A stretch of 64,000 nucleotides of DNA, taken from contig CAKSWU010000002.1 of assembly GCA_934513205.1 (NCBI GenBank), positions 153,499 through 217,498 of the forward strand. The letters run 5' to 3'. The position numbers and the translations under genes were made by a program. This document shows, piece after piece, positions 33,068-41,247 of the stretch. This stretch comes from an uncultured Faecalibacterium sp. GTDB lineage: Bacteria; Bacillota; Clostridia; Oscillospirales; Ruminococcaceae. The stretch's first letter is position 1. Every line of letters starts with the position of its first letter. The notes below the pieces were generated by a model. That model was not told where the DNA came from, searched no databases, and saw only the letters and a program-made list of their open reading frames with translations.

Positions 33068-34238
33068 GGTCTGTCACCTCCGGCAGAATGGCTCCTGTAT
33101 CCGGCGTGGTCAGGGTGTACCAGACCAGCGCCTGCAGGAAGGTGTTGGGCACCAGCGCCGCCCGGGCCGCCTGCGCGGCATCGGCGCTGCCCTCGAACAG
33201 CGGGGCAAAGCTTTGCATCCGCATCTGATCGCACCGGGCAAGAAATGCATCGCACAGGGTGTGGGTGGTGTAGTACCGGGCGGGATCCACCCCGGCGTCC
33301 TCTGCGGCGGCTTCCAGCGGGGCAAGGTCGGCGTCCTTCATCCGGGCCAGCAGCAGGGCGGCGTCTGCCGTCAGGGTGACGGGGTATTTCTCCCGCACCC
33401 GCTTTTGCACCGCCTCGAACGTCTGCCGGAAGGCGGCGGCATCGGCGCTGCTTTCCGCGCTGTTGTCCACGGCAAAGGCACAGCCCCGGACCCGCCCAAA
33501 GGCCCGCAGGGTGTCGTAATAGCCCAGCTCGATGTTGCGGCGGGCGGTGTCCGGGTCAAAGTGCAGGATGTCGCCCAGATCCCAGTAGCTGCGGATCAGG
33601 GTGGTGGGCAGGCCGGTCAGGTTGGGGCGGGTGATGCCCACCCCTTCCAGATCCACACAGACCAGCTCCTCGGCCCCCATTTTTTTGGCAAGGCCGGTGG
33701 GCATGTTGTCGCTGTAACCGCCGTCCAGAAACTTGACCCCGTCGATGTCCCGCGCCCGCAGGGCGGGGAAGCAGGCGGCAGAGGCCATCAGATAATCCTT
33801 TGCCTGCCCTTTGGGGATCTGGTCCAGTGTCAGCTCCCGGGCCTTCAGCCCCCGCTGCTCCACCGTGACCAGACCGAACCGGATGTCCGCAGCCCGCAGG
33901 GCGTCCTCGTCCAGCACCCGCTCCACGATCTCCTCCAGCGGGGACACGTCCAGACCGCCGGCCTTCACCACGCTGCGCAGGAACTGGTGCAGCTCGGACA
34001 GGTCAGCGTCCCGCTCGGGCAGCTCCATCACGTCCCGGCTGCGGATGGTCAGCCACATGTCCCGCGCGGTGGCATATTGGTCCAGCACGAACATGGCACC
34101 GTTCAGACTGCCCACACTGGTGCCGGTGATGATCTGAGGGTGCCAGTCCAGCTCGGTCAGAGCACGCCACACACCCACCTGATAGCTCCCTCTGGCACCG
34201 CCGCCTGCCAGAACCAGTGCTTTTTGCTGCTGTTCCAT
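33054..34238 (-). CDS. Patatin-like phospholipase (RssA/YlbK type)
   Basis: 394 residues. The oxyanion hole is AGGGARGSYQ (12-17), the nucleophile elbow GTSVG (Ser41) and the catalytic aspartate LDGGYSDNMP (Asp172), so the Ser-Asp dyad is intact. Residues 230-394 form a helical extension beyond the patatin core. Such enzymes hydrolyse acyl esters of lipids; the substrate is unknown. GGGAGGC precedes the ATG at 34238. Its 3' end overlaps the enzyme I-like gene, implying co-expression. ATTATA (TATAAT on the minus strand) at 34276-34281 is a likely -10. Confidence 0.88.
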   Translation of the reverse strand: MEQQQKALVLAGGGARGSYQVGVWRALTELDWHPQIITGTSVGSLNGAMFVLDQYATARDMWLTIRSRDVMELPERDADLSELHQFLRSVVKAGGLDVSPLEEIVERVLDEDALRAADIRFGLVTVEQRGLKARELTLDQIPKGQAKDYLMASAACFPALRARDIDGVKFLDGGYSDNMPTGLAKKMGAEELVCVDLEGVGITRPNLTGLPTTLIRSYWDLGDILHFDPDTARRNIELGYYDTLRAFGRVRGCAFAVDNSAESSADAAAFRQTFEAVQKRVREKYPVTLTADAALLLARMKDADLAPLEAAAEDAGVDPARYYTTHTLCDAFLARCDQMRMQSFAPLFEGSADAAQAARAALVPNTFLQALVWYTLTTPDTGAILPEVTDHEGV

Positions 34239-34349
34239 CCCGCTGCCTCCCTGTCTATGCCTTGGTTTTTGTTTGATTATAGCATATTTCAGGCAAAAAA
34301 GCTCCCGGTTTTTGTAAATAAACCGCTTTTTCCCGGCAAAGAAAAATGC

Positions 34350-34355
34350 TATACT
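34350..34355 (+). promoter_or_regulatory. Minus-10 element of the HAD phosphatase gene
   Basis: TATACT, 31 bases before the GTG start; the -35 is poor (TTTTTC). Confidence 0.4.
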
Positions 34356-34386
34356 TATCTGGACATTTCCAGAGGAGGTTTTTTCG

Positions 34387-35037
34387 GTGCACTGCAGGCA
34401 ATGGATCTTTGATATGGACGGCACGCTGACCGACAGCATGACCGTGGTGTGGGAGGGTGCTCCCGATGCGCTGCTGCGCCGCTACGGACGCACCCCCAGA
34501 GGGAACCTGCGCACGGCGCTGCTGACCATGGGCATGGAGGAAGGTGCCCGCTACCTGATCCGGGAATACGATCTGCCGCTGGATGAAACCAGCTATTATG
34601 ACGTGATGCGTCAGGTCATTGCCCAGCTGTACGAGACGGTGGAGCTCAAGCCCGGTGCCCGGGAGATGCTGACCCGGCTGCGGGCGGAGGGTGCCCGCAT
34701 CTGCCTGTGCTCCAACACATGGTCCGACCAGTGCCGAACCGTGCTGGAGCGGCTGGGCGTGCTGGACTGCTTTGAGTTCATCGTGGAGGCCCGGGGCGCG
34801 CTGCACAAGAGCCGCCCGGAGGTGTTCGCCCGCTGCATGGAACGGCTGGGCGGGACAGACCCCGCCGGATGCGCTGTGTGCGAGGACGCCGTCTATGCGG
34901 CTTCCACCGCCCATGAAGCCGGATACTATGTCATCGGCGTGGCGGATGCGGCTTCGGCTGCCGATGCGCCTCGGATGCAAAGCGTCTGCGACCAGTTCCT
35001 GTCCCGGTGGGACGCGCTGGACTGGAAGAAGATCTGA
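34387..35037 (+). CDS. HAD-superfamily phosphatase, beta-phosphoglucomutase-like
   Basis: 216 residues. Motif I is WIFDMDGTLTDS (nucleophile Asp9, acid Asp11), motif II CLCSNTWS, motif III lysine in LHKSRPEVFARC, and motif IV CAVCEDAVYAASTAHEAG. The helical cap between residues 15 and 85 places it with small-metabolite phosphatases/phosphoglycolate phosphatase-like proteins. The substrate cannot be assigned. Start is GTG with AGAGGAGG upstream; the next ATG lies within motif I. Divergent from the patatin gene. Confidence 0.85.
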   Translation: MHCRQWIFDMDGTLTDSMTVVWEGAPDALLRRYGRTPRGNLRTALLTMGMEEGARYLIREYDLPLDETSYYDVMRQVIAQLYETVELKPGAREMLTRLRAEGARICLCSNTWSDQCRTVLERLGVLDCFEFIVEARGALHKSRPEVFARCMERLGGTDPAGCAVCEDAVYAASTAHEAGYYVIGVADAASAADAPRMQSVCDQFLSRWDALDWKKI

Positions 35038-35122
35038 GAAAAATTTTTGCTGCTGTCACAGCCCATTCCGGCAGCCCCCAAAAGCCCCGGAAGCCCGCTG
35101 TTTCAGCCGAAAAAGTCGTCTT

Positions 35123-35149
35123 GAGAACCGCGGGATGCGGTTCTTTTTT
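35123..35149 (+). terminator. Terminator of the HAD gene
   Basis: AGAACCGC, GGGAT loop, GCGGTTCT, then TTTTTTGATTTT. Confidence 0.75.
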
Positions 35150-35162
35150 GATTTTCCCTGTC

Positions 35163-35191
35163 TTGCATTTTACATAGGAAAAGTGTATGAT
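35163..35191 (+). promoter_or_regulatory. Promoter of the first glycosyltransferase gene
   Basis: TTGCAT (35163-35168), 17 bases, TATGAT (35186-35191). It leaves a leader of about 140 bases. Confidence 0.65.
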
Positions 35192-35242
35192 AAGATAAAT
35201 AAGACTGTTCTAGTATCAAAAGTTTCCAGTTTATGCAATAAA

Positions 35243-35264
35243 AGCGCATCCTGCGCTGTTTTTT
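35243..35264 (+). terminator. Terminator-like hairpin inside the glycosyltransferase leader
   Basis: AGCGCA, TCC loop, TGCGCT, then GTTTTTT, about 45 bases after the predicted transcription start and 75 before the ATG. Confidence 0.5.
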
Positions 35265-35338
35265 ATAGAGAGGCCCGCAGAGACCTCAGAGAGTTGTTTT
35301 TGAATCGAGATTAGTGAAGGAAGAGGAGATTTCCTGCC

Positions 35339-36382
35339 ATGAAGAACCCGCTCGTCAGCATTATCGTGCCGGTATATAATGTGCAGAATAGTGTTGCCCG
35401 CTGTCTGGATAGCATCCTCGCACAGACATGGAAAGAGATCCAGGTCATCGTGCTGAATGACGGCTCCCGGGACGAAAGCCTTTCCATCTGTGAGGAATAT
35501 CGAAAAAAAGACCCCCGCATCGTTCTGGTGGACAAGGCCAATACCGGCCTTTCCATGACCCGTAACGACGGCATGAAGCTGGCGAAGGGGGAGTACATCC
35601 AGTTTGTAGACAGCGATGATATGCTGGAACCGGATTTTACCGAAAATCTGGTCCGCGCCGCAGAAGAAAACAAGGCCGATCTTGTGATCTCGCCCTATTG
35701 GATGGCGATCCCCGCCGATGCGGCGCACCAGACCAGCCGCACCCGGCTGACCAGTGACGCAAAACTGTTTCTGGAGGACCCTGCCGTGACCGAGCGCTGC
35801 GGCTGTCTGGTCCGCAAATACGATTTTCTGCCTGCCGGTCTTTACGACCAGCGTTCCTACGCCATGCAGCTCATCGAGCGCCCCGCCACCTTCTACTTCA
35901 ATGTGGTGTGGAACAAGCTCTACCGCCGCAGCCTGCTGCAGTCCATCGACCTGTGGTTCACCAACGAGCTGCTTTACGCCGAGGACCAGCAGTTCAATGT
36001 GCGGTATCTGGAAGCGGCAAAGACCATCGTCTCCATCGACAAGCCCGGCTACTTCTATGTCCAGAACCCGCAGGGCATCTGCCATACGCAGGTCACCGCC
36101 ACCACGGTGGTGCAGAACAAGCTGCAGATGCTGCGGTATTATAAGGAGCTGTTTACCCAGCTCGGCAACTACGAGGAGGTCCAGCCCAGACTGTACAAGT
36201 CCCTGTTTGCGGTGTCGGAGAATGTCTCCGCCACCACCCTGCTGCAGCGCGCCATCGACGATGCGGCTTCGTATTGGAGCAACATTGCCGGGCAGGAGGA
36301 AGAGCAGCCGTCGTCGGAGCTTTCGGCGGATGAAACGGTCCGGACGCACCGCAAGAAAAAACTGGACCCGAAGTTTGACTAA
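35339..36382 (+). CDS. Family 2 glycosyltransferase
   Basis: 347 residues. GT-A fold: NPLVSIIVPVYNVQNSVARC, the nucleotide-sugar loop VIVLNDGSRDES, NTGLSMTRNDGM and the metal-binding QFVDSDDM. The acceptor-side region has WNKLYRR and YAEDQQFN, as in LPS/capsule and wall-teichoic-type transferases. No membrane segment is seen, so it is cytoplasmic or peripheral. The last 35 residues are charged and Ser/Glu-rich. GAGGAG precedes the ATG. Two paralogues follow at 37234 and 38171. Confidence 0.88.
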   Translation: MKNPLVSIIVPVYNVQNSVARCLDSILAQTWKEIQVIVLNDGSRDESLSICEEYRKKDPRIVLVDKANTGLSMTRNDGMKLAKGEYIQFVDSDDMLEPDFTENLVRAAEENKADLVISPYWMAIPADAAHQTSRTRLTSDAKLFLEDPAVTERCGCLVRKYDFLPAGLYDQRSYAMQLIERPATFYFNVVWNKLYRRSLLQSIDLWFTNELLYAEDQQFNVRYLEAAKTIVSIDKPGYFYVQNPQGICHTQVTATTVVQNKLQMLRYYKELFTQLGNYEEVQPRLYKSLFAVSENVSATTLLQRAIDDAASYWSNIAGQEEEQPSSELSADETVRTHRKKKLDPKFD

Positions 36383-36410
36383 AAAAGAGCCGCGTCTGCG
36401 GCTCTTTTTT
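36381..36410. terminator. Bidirectional terminator between GT2 and LytTR genes
   Basis: AAAAAAGAGCCGC, GTCT loop, GCGGCTCTTTTTT. Confidence 0.85.
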
Positions 36411-36415
36411 GCACT

Positions 36416-37135
36416 TCAGCGGTACCATGCCCGCAGGGCCTCCCGGACGGCGGCTTCCCGCCCATGGGGGATGGGCACCCGGGCACCGCTGCGCATCTGC
36501 AGCTCCCCGGTGCGCAGCAGCTGTACGGCGGCAAGGCTGACTACATAGGAGCGGTGGGGCTGCAAAAACCGCCCGTCTGTCAGCAGCGGTCTTGTGAGCT
36601 GCGAAAACGGAACCCGCAGCGACAGCGAGGCCACGTCCTCGCCGTCCAGCAGATGAAAATGCACCACATGGTGCGTGCATTCCAGATATTCGATCTCCCG
36701 GTAGGCCAGCACCCGCGCCCCATCGGCGGTGTTCACGGTCAGAGCAGGGCCGTACTCCGGCTCGGCGGCGCGGTCCAGCAGGGCCGAAAGCTCCTGCTGA
36801 TGCACCGGCAGCAGCAGATACTGCATGGCGTCCACCCGGAACGCACTGTAAGCATGGGCCGGGGTGCGGGCCACAAAGGCCAGCGGTGCCCGGCGGCCCC
36901 GGCGGCGCAGCTCTGCCGCCGCCGCCAGCCCCTCCGGAGCTGCCACCGCTGCCAGCTCCAGAAGATACAGCTCGTACCGCTCTCCGGCGGCGTCCTGCCG
37001 CAGCAGGGACGCCGCGTCCGGCATCTGCTGCACGATGCAGGCGTCCTCCCGGCGGGCAAAGTATTCCATGCACTGCCGCTCCAGACCGCTGCGCAGGGCG
37101 GCGTCCGGGCTGCAGACCACGATGCGATAGATCAT
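36416..37135 (-). CDS. LytTR-type regulator with a degenerate receiver domain
   Basis: 239 residues. Residues 1-115 have the size and pattern of a response-regulator receiver, but the phospho-acceptor position reads YELYLLEL with Glu60 instead of Asp, and the conserved lysine of the YLLKP motif is Leu (QYLLLPVH). Residues 130-239 are a LytTR DNA-binding domain (YREIEYLECTHHVVHFHLLD, FLQPHRSYVVSLAAVQLL). It probably works without phosphorylation, and no histidine kinase is adjacent. GGGAG precedes the ATG. Divergent from the second glycosyltransferase gene, a likely target. Confidence 0.8.
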   Translation of the reverse strand: MIYRIVVCSPDAALRSGLERQCMEYFARREDACIVQQMPDAASLLRQDAAGERYELYLLELAAVAAPEGLAAAAELRRRGRRAPLAFVARTPAHAYSAFRVDAMQYLLLPVHQQELSALLDRAAEPEYGPALTVNTADGARVLAYREIEYLECTHHVVHFHLLDGEDVASLSLRVPFSQLTRPLLTDGRFLQPHRSYVVSLAAVQLLRTGELQMRSGARVPIPHGREAAVREALRAWYR

Positions 37136-37161
37136 TTTCTCCCATCCTCTCCCGGCCCCGC

Positions 37162-37190
37162 TTGCTTTTTGACAGCAGGGCGTGTATCAT
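37162..37190 (+). promoter_or_regulatory. Promoter of the second and third glycosyltransferase genes
   Basis: TTGCTT (37162-37167), 17 bases, TATCAT (37185-37190), in the intergenic region shared with the LytTR gene. A TTGACA at 37169 overlaps the spacer. Confidence 0.5.
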
Positions 37191-37233
37191 AAAGATATTC
37201 GTTTGCATATTCCCCGCAAAGGAGGCGGTTTTT

Positions 37234-38124
37234 ATGGAGTTTCCCCTTGTCAGCGTCATCGTGCCCATGTACAACGCACAGGCCACCATCCGCCGCTGTG
37301 TGAAGAGCATCTGCGCGCAGACCTACCCCTCGCTGGAGATCCTGCTGCTGAACGACGGCTCCAAAGACGACACCCTGCGCATCTGCCGGGAGCTTGCCGC
37401 CGCCGACCCCCGCATCGCGGTCATCGACAAGCCCAACACCGGCGTGTCAGACACCCGCAACCGGGGCCTTGCGCTTGCCCACGGCAGATACGTCCAGTTC
37501 GTGGACAGCGATGACTGGCTGGCCCCGCAGTTTACCCGGCAGCTCGTCACGGCGGCGGAACAGCAGCAGGCAGACCTTGTCATCACACCCTTCTGGATGG
37601 TCTATCCGGAAGATTACACAGACCACCCCCGCCTGTGGGAAAAGGCACTTTCGCCGTTCCTCCGGCGCAACCCGCCCAAAAGTCAGGTCTACGGCTTCCT
37701 GCCCGCCGGGGTCTACGGGCAGCAGGACTATCTGCAGCACCTGCTGGAAAGACCCAACACTTTTTTCTACAACGTCCTGTGGAACAAGCTTTACCGCCGG
37801 GAGCTCATCACGACCCACGGCATCCGCTTCCCGCAGCAGACCTTTGCCGAGGACCAGCGCTTCAATGCCGCCTGTCTTTCGTGGGTGAACAAGGTGGTCT
37901 CGCTGGACACACCGGGCTATTTCTATTTTCAGACCCCCGGCAGCGCCTGCCACGCCCACGTCAGCAACCGGGACATGCTGGCTTTGCGGGCCGAGATGTT
38001 CCGCACCCTGCGCAGCCTGTGCCGTCAGCAGGGGATCTACCGCCAGCTGCGCTGGAAGGTGTTCGCCGCAGCCTTTGGCGAAAACGAGACCACGCTGCCG
38101 CCGCTGCCGGAGTATGGACGCTAA
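37234..38124 (+). CDS. Family 2 glycosyltransferase
   Basis: 296 residues. Same architecture as its neighbours: PLVSVIVPMYNAQATIRRCV, LLLNDGSKDDTLRICR, NTGVSDTRNRGLALAHGR, QFVDSDDWLAPQF, then FYNVLWNKLYRRELI and FAEDQRFNAACL. It should transfer an activated sugar to a lipid or glycan acceptor at the cytoplasmic face. AAAGGAGG precedes the ATG at 37234. Nearly identical to the next gene over the first 90 codons or so, then diverging. Confidence 0.87.
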   Translation: MEFPLVSVIVPMYNAQATIRRCVKSICAQTYPSLEILLLNDGSKDDTLRICRELAAADPRIAVIDKPNTGVSDTRNRGLALAHGRYVQFVDSDDWLAPQFTRQLVTAAEQQQADLVITPFWMVYPEDYTDHPRLWEKALSPFLRRNPPKSQVYGFLPAGVYGQQDYLQHLLERPNTFFYNVLWNKLYRRELITTHGIRFPQQTFAEDQRFNAACLSWVNKVVSLDTPGYFYFQTPGSACHAHVSNRDMLALRAEMFRTLRSLCRQQGIYRQLRWKVFAAAFGENETTLPPLPEYGR

Positions 38125-38170
38125 CCGCGTCTCCGCTGCGGAGAGCACATTGCCGGAAGGAGAAATGCCC

Positions 38171-39046
38171 ATGTCCAGCCCGCTTGTCAGTGTCATCATC
38201 CCGGCCTACAACGCACAGGCCACCATCCGCCGCTGCGTGGAGAGCGTCTGCGCTCAGAATTATCCCTCGCTGGAGATCCTGCTGCTGAACGATGGCTCCA
38301 AAGACGGCACCCTGCGCATCTGCCGGGAGCTTGCCGCTGCCGACCCTCGCATCACGGTCATCGACAAGCCCAATTCCGGCGCATCGGACACCCGCAACCG
38401 GGGTCTTGCCCTTGCCCGGGGCAAATACATCCAGTTTGCAGACAGCGATGACTATCTGCTGCCGGGCTGCACCGCCGCCCTTGTGGAAGCTGCCGAGCAG
38501 AAGAACGCGGCGCTGGTGGTGGCCCCCTACCGGATGATGATCCCCCGCAAGGGCGGCTGTGATGTCCGGGAATACAGCCTGCTGCCGGCGGGGAGCTACT
38601 CCAAGGCGGAGTACCTGTGGTGGGTCATCGGGCATCCTGCCAGCTTTTACTTCACAGTGCTGTGGAACAAGCTCTTCCGCCGGGACATCATCGCCGCCCA
38701 CGGCATCCGCTTCCCGTCCATGGCCTTTACCGAGGACCAGCAGTTCAACGCGGCCTATCTGGATCATGCGCAGGGCTGCTTTGTCTCGCTGGCGCAGCCG
38801 GGGTACTGCTATGTGCAGAACCCGAACAGTGTCTGCCACACGCAGGTCACGCTGCGCGCCATGCTGGAGCACCGGCAGCGCATGTACCGGATGTACAGCC
38901 GCATGTGCCGCGAGATGGGCCTGTACGATGCCTTCCGCACCCGGCTGCGGGGCATCTACATCAGCCTGTTCGAGAGCACCCTGCCCAGCGGCCCGGTGCA
39001 GAAGCTGGCGGACGCCATTGCCCGCACCCCCAGCCGGAAAAGCTGA
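38171..39046 (+). CDS. Family 2 glycosyltransferase
   Basis: 291 residues. GT-A motifs PLVSVIIPAYNAQATIRRCV, LNDGSKDGTLRICRELAAAD, SGASDTRNRGLALARGKYIQ and ADSDDYLLPG; in the metal-binding part Ala replaces the usual Val before DSDD. Acceptor region WNKLFRRDIIAAHGIRFPSM and TEDQQFNAAYL. ATG at 38171 is eight bases after AAGGAG; an ATG at 38165 is too close to it. Forms an operon with the previous gene (46 bases). Confidence 0.87.
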   Translation: MSSPLVSVIIPAYNAQATIRRCVESVCAQNYPSLEILLLNDGSKDGTLRICRELAAADPRITVIDKPNSGASDTRNRGLALARGKYIQFADSDDYLLPGCTAALVEAAEQKNAALVVAPYRMMIPRKGGCDVREYSLLPAGSYSKAEYLWWVIGHPASFYFTVLWNKLFRRDIIAAHGIRFPSMAFTEDQQFNAAYLDHAQGCFVSLAQPGYCYVQNPNSVCHTQVTLRAMLEHRQRMYRMYSRMCREMGLYDAFRTRLRGIYISLFESTLPSGPVQKLADAIARTPSRKS

Positions 39047-39066
39047 GCAATTCTTTTGCGCAAAGC

Positions 39067-39118
39067 GCCCGGGACCGCCGGGAGCCGTTCAGGCTCCTGC
39101 ACGGCCCCGGGCTTTTTT
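39067..39118 (+). terminator. Terminator after the glycosyltransferase pair
   Basis: GCCCGGG...CCCGGGC with an inner GGAGCC/GGCTCC hairpin, then TTTTTT on the plus strand. Confidence 0.75.
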
Positions 39119-39130
39119 GCACCTGCAGCT

Positions 39131-40930
39131 TCAACAGCCGATGGCGGCGCATTTGCCCGCCAGCCAGACCCGCTCCTCGGCGGTCAGGCGGGGGGCAAGG
39201 GTGACAAAGACGGCGCGGTGATAGCGGTTCAGCCAGTCCAGCTCATCCCGGTCCAGCACGCCGGGCAGGATGGGGGAGGTGGCAATGGGCACGAAGGTCA
39301 GCGGCTCAAAGCCAAGGAAGGTGCCGTACTGGTTGTCGGCGCGGTGGACGCAGACCAGCTCGTTTTCGATGCGGATCCCCACAAGGTCGGTCTCGTAAAC
39401 ACCGGGCTCATCGGTAACGACCATGCCCGGGCGCATCCGGGTGGTGTTGCGGCTGTTCAGGGCATGGGGCCCTTCGTGGACATTGCCCACAAAGCTGACG
39501 CTGTGTCCGGTGCCGCAGCGGTAGTTGATCAGATGCCGCCACAGCGGTTCCCGGGCGATGGTGTCGATCATTTTACATTCGCAGTAGTCCAGCCAGACTG
39601 CCTTTGCAAGGTCGATGTGGCTCTGCAGGGTCCATGTGTAGAAGCGTTTTTCGTCCTCGGTCAGCTCTCCCAGCGGGTAGGTGCGGGTGATGTCGGTGGT
39701 GCCGTCCAGATAGGTGGCACCGCTGTCCACCAGCAGGAAACCCTTCCTTTCCAGCGCGGCGTGGTCCTCCGGGGTGGCGTGGTAGTGCATCATGGCGGCG
39801 TTTCCGCCGTAGGCGGCAATGGTGCCAAAGCTCTCCACAAGGAACTTGTCGTCCGCGCTGCGGTATTTGTGCAGGATCTCGTCCACGGTCAGTTCGGTCA
39901 GCGGCTCCCCGGCGGCAAGGCGGCGCTCCAGTTCCATCTGGAACCGCACCATGGCCACGCCGTCCCGGATGTGCGCTTCCCGGGTGTGGGCGAGCTCAAT
40001 GTCGTTCTTGACCCCCTTCATCATGGGCAGGGGGTCGCCGCCCTCCTTCACGGTCAGGACAGGGTTGCACTGCAGCACCTGATACACGGCATAGTTGACG
40101 GTGGAAGGCTCTGCCAGCACGGTCTGCGGCTCGGTCTCGGCAGCCATAAAGTCCAGCACGCTGCCATAGTCGGAAAAGCACACACCGTTTGCCTCCAGCT
40201 CTGCCTTGGCCTCCGGGGCGAGACGCGCGGTGTTGATGAACAGCACCGCGCGGTCCGGGGTGACATAGCAATAGGCCATGGCGTAGGGGGTGCATTCAAT
40301 GTCCATTGCGCGCAGGTTCAGCAGCCATGCCAGATCATCCAGCTTGCCCACGAACTGCGCGGTGCTGCCCTCTTTCCGCAGGGCAGCCCGCAGCCGGTCC
40401 AGCTTTTCGGCGGGGGAAAAGCCTGCGTACTCTTTGCCCAGCACCCACGCGGGGGTGTCCGGCAGCGGAGGACGGCCTTCAGTCCACAGCTGGTCCTCCA
40501 GACACAGCGTCCGGACGGCAGCACCTTTTTTGTGCAGCGCAGCCTCAAGGCGTTTTACAAGGGCGGTGCTGGCGGTCAGCCCGCACAGGCCAAGCGCTTC
40601 CCCCTCGGATAGGGCAGCGGCACAGTATTCCTCCACCGTGGGCACCCCCGGCTCGTCCATGCGCTGCAGCCGGATCTCGGTGCCGGCAAGCTCTTTTTCG
40701 GCCTGCACAAAGTACCGCCCGTCCGCCCACAGGGCGCTTTCGGTGCGGGTGACGACAAGGGTGGCGTTTTCGCCGTGGAAGCCGGAAAACCAGGTCAGGC
40801 TGGTGTAGTGGTCCGGCAGATATTCGCTGGCGTGGGGGTCCCCTACGGGGATCAGATAGGCCGCCACACCGTTTGCGGTCATGGCTTCGCGCAGGGCGGT
40901 CAGCCGCTGGGAAACAGGATCCGTGTTCAT
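39131..40930 (-). CDS. Xaa-Pro aminopeptidase (M24B), long form
   Basis: 599 residues, the three-domain aminopeptidase P seen in many bacteria and eukaryotic cytosol. Two creatinase-like N-terminal domains (residues 1-310: YLPDHYTSLTWFSGFHGENA, LWADGRYFVQAEKEL) precede the pita-bread catalytic domain. Metal ligands are visible in LLVDSGATYLDGTTDITRT, GTGHSVS, VTDEPGVYE and IRIENELVCV. It removes N-terminal residues before proline and probably helps peptide use. Start ATG at 40930 follows AAGAAGG; a GTG immediately upstream is less likely. Confidence 0.92.
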   Translation of the reverse strand: MNTDPVSQRLTALREAMTANGVAAYLIPVGDPHASEYLPDHYTSLTWFSGFHGENATLVVTRTESALWADGRYFVQAEKELAGTEIRLQRMDEPGVPTVEEYCAAALSEGEALGLCGLTASTALVKRLEAALHKKGAAVRTLCLEDQLWTEGRPPLPDTPAWVLGKEYAGFSPAEKLDRLRAALRKEGSTAQFVGKLDDLAWLLNLRAMDIECTPYAMAYCYVTPDRAVLFINTARLAPEAKAELEANGVCFSDYGSVLDFMAAETEPQTVLAEPSTVNYAVYQVLQCNPVLTVKEGGDPLPMMKGVKNDIELAHTREAHIRDGVAMVRFQMELERRLAAGEPLTELTVDEILHKYRSADDKFLVESFGTIAAYGGNAAMMHYHATPEDHAALERKGFLLVDSGATYLDGTTDITRTYPLGELTEDEKRFYTWTLQSHIDLAKAVWLDYCECKMIDTIAREPLWRHLINYRCGTGHSVSFVGNVHEGPHALNSRNTTRMRPGMVVTDEPGVYETDLVGIRIENELVCVHRADNQYGTFLGFEPLTFVPIATSPILPGVLDRDELDWLNRYHRAVFVTLAPRLTAEERVWLAGKCAAIGC

Positions 40931-41046
40931 CACAAAAGCCTTCTTTCTGTCATTGCCGGAAAAACGTCCGGTGGCGGTGAATTGCTGCTGCTATTGTATC
41001 ATTCTGCAAAAAAGATTGCAATGCAGGGGACGCACTCTCGCTGGCC

Positions 41047-41090
41047 GAACGCCTTCCGTCAAAACCATCAGGTTTTGACGGAGGACGTTC
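41047..41090. repeat. Palindromic element upstream of the COG0523 gene
   Basis: GAACGCCTTCCGTCAAAACC, ATCA loop, and its near-complete complement ending CGTTC. It shares CTTCCGTCAAA with the 42473 copy. It lies upstream of the cobW promoter, in the 317-base gap after the aminopeptidase start. Confidence 0.55.
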
Positions 41091-41160
41091 GTTCCACCTC
41101 AAAAAACTGCCGGTTTGCAAAAAAAGTTACAATTATTTCTCGAAAAAGGCCGGTTTCCCA

Positions 41161-41190
41161 TTGACAGCCTTGTTATAATAGAAGTATAAG
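41161..41190 (+). promoter_or_regulatory. Promoter of the COG0523 gene pair
   Basis: TTGACA (41161-41166), 18 bases, TATAAG (41185-41190). A TATAAT at 41174 could also serve, with a poorer -35. No Zur-type box is obvious. Confidence 0.6.
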
Positions 41191-41247
41191 ATTTTTGAGC
41201 CAGCACTCTGCGGCTCTTTGCGCTAAAAAGAAAGAGGCATTTGAAAC

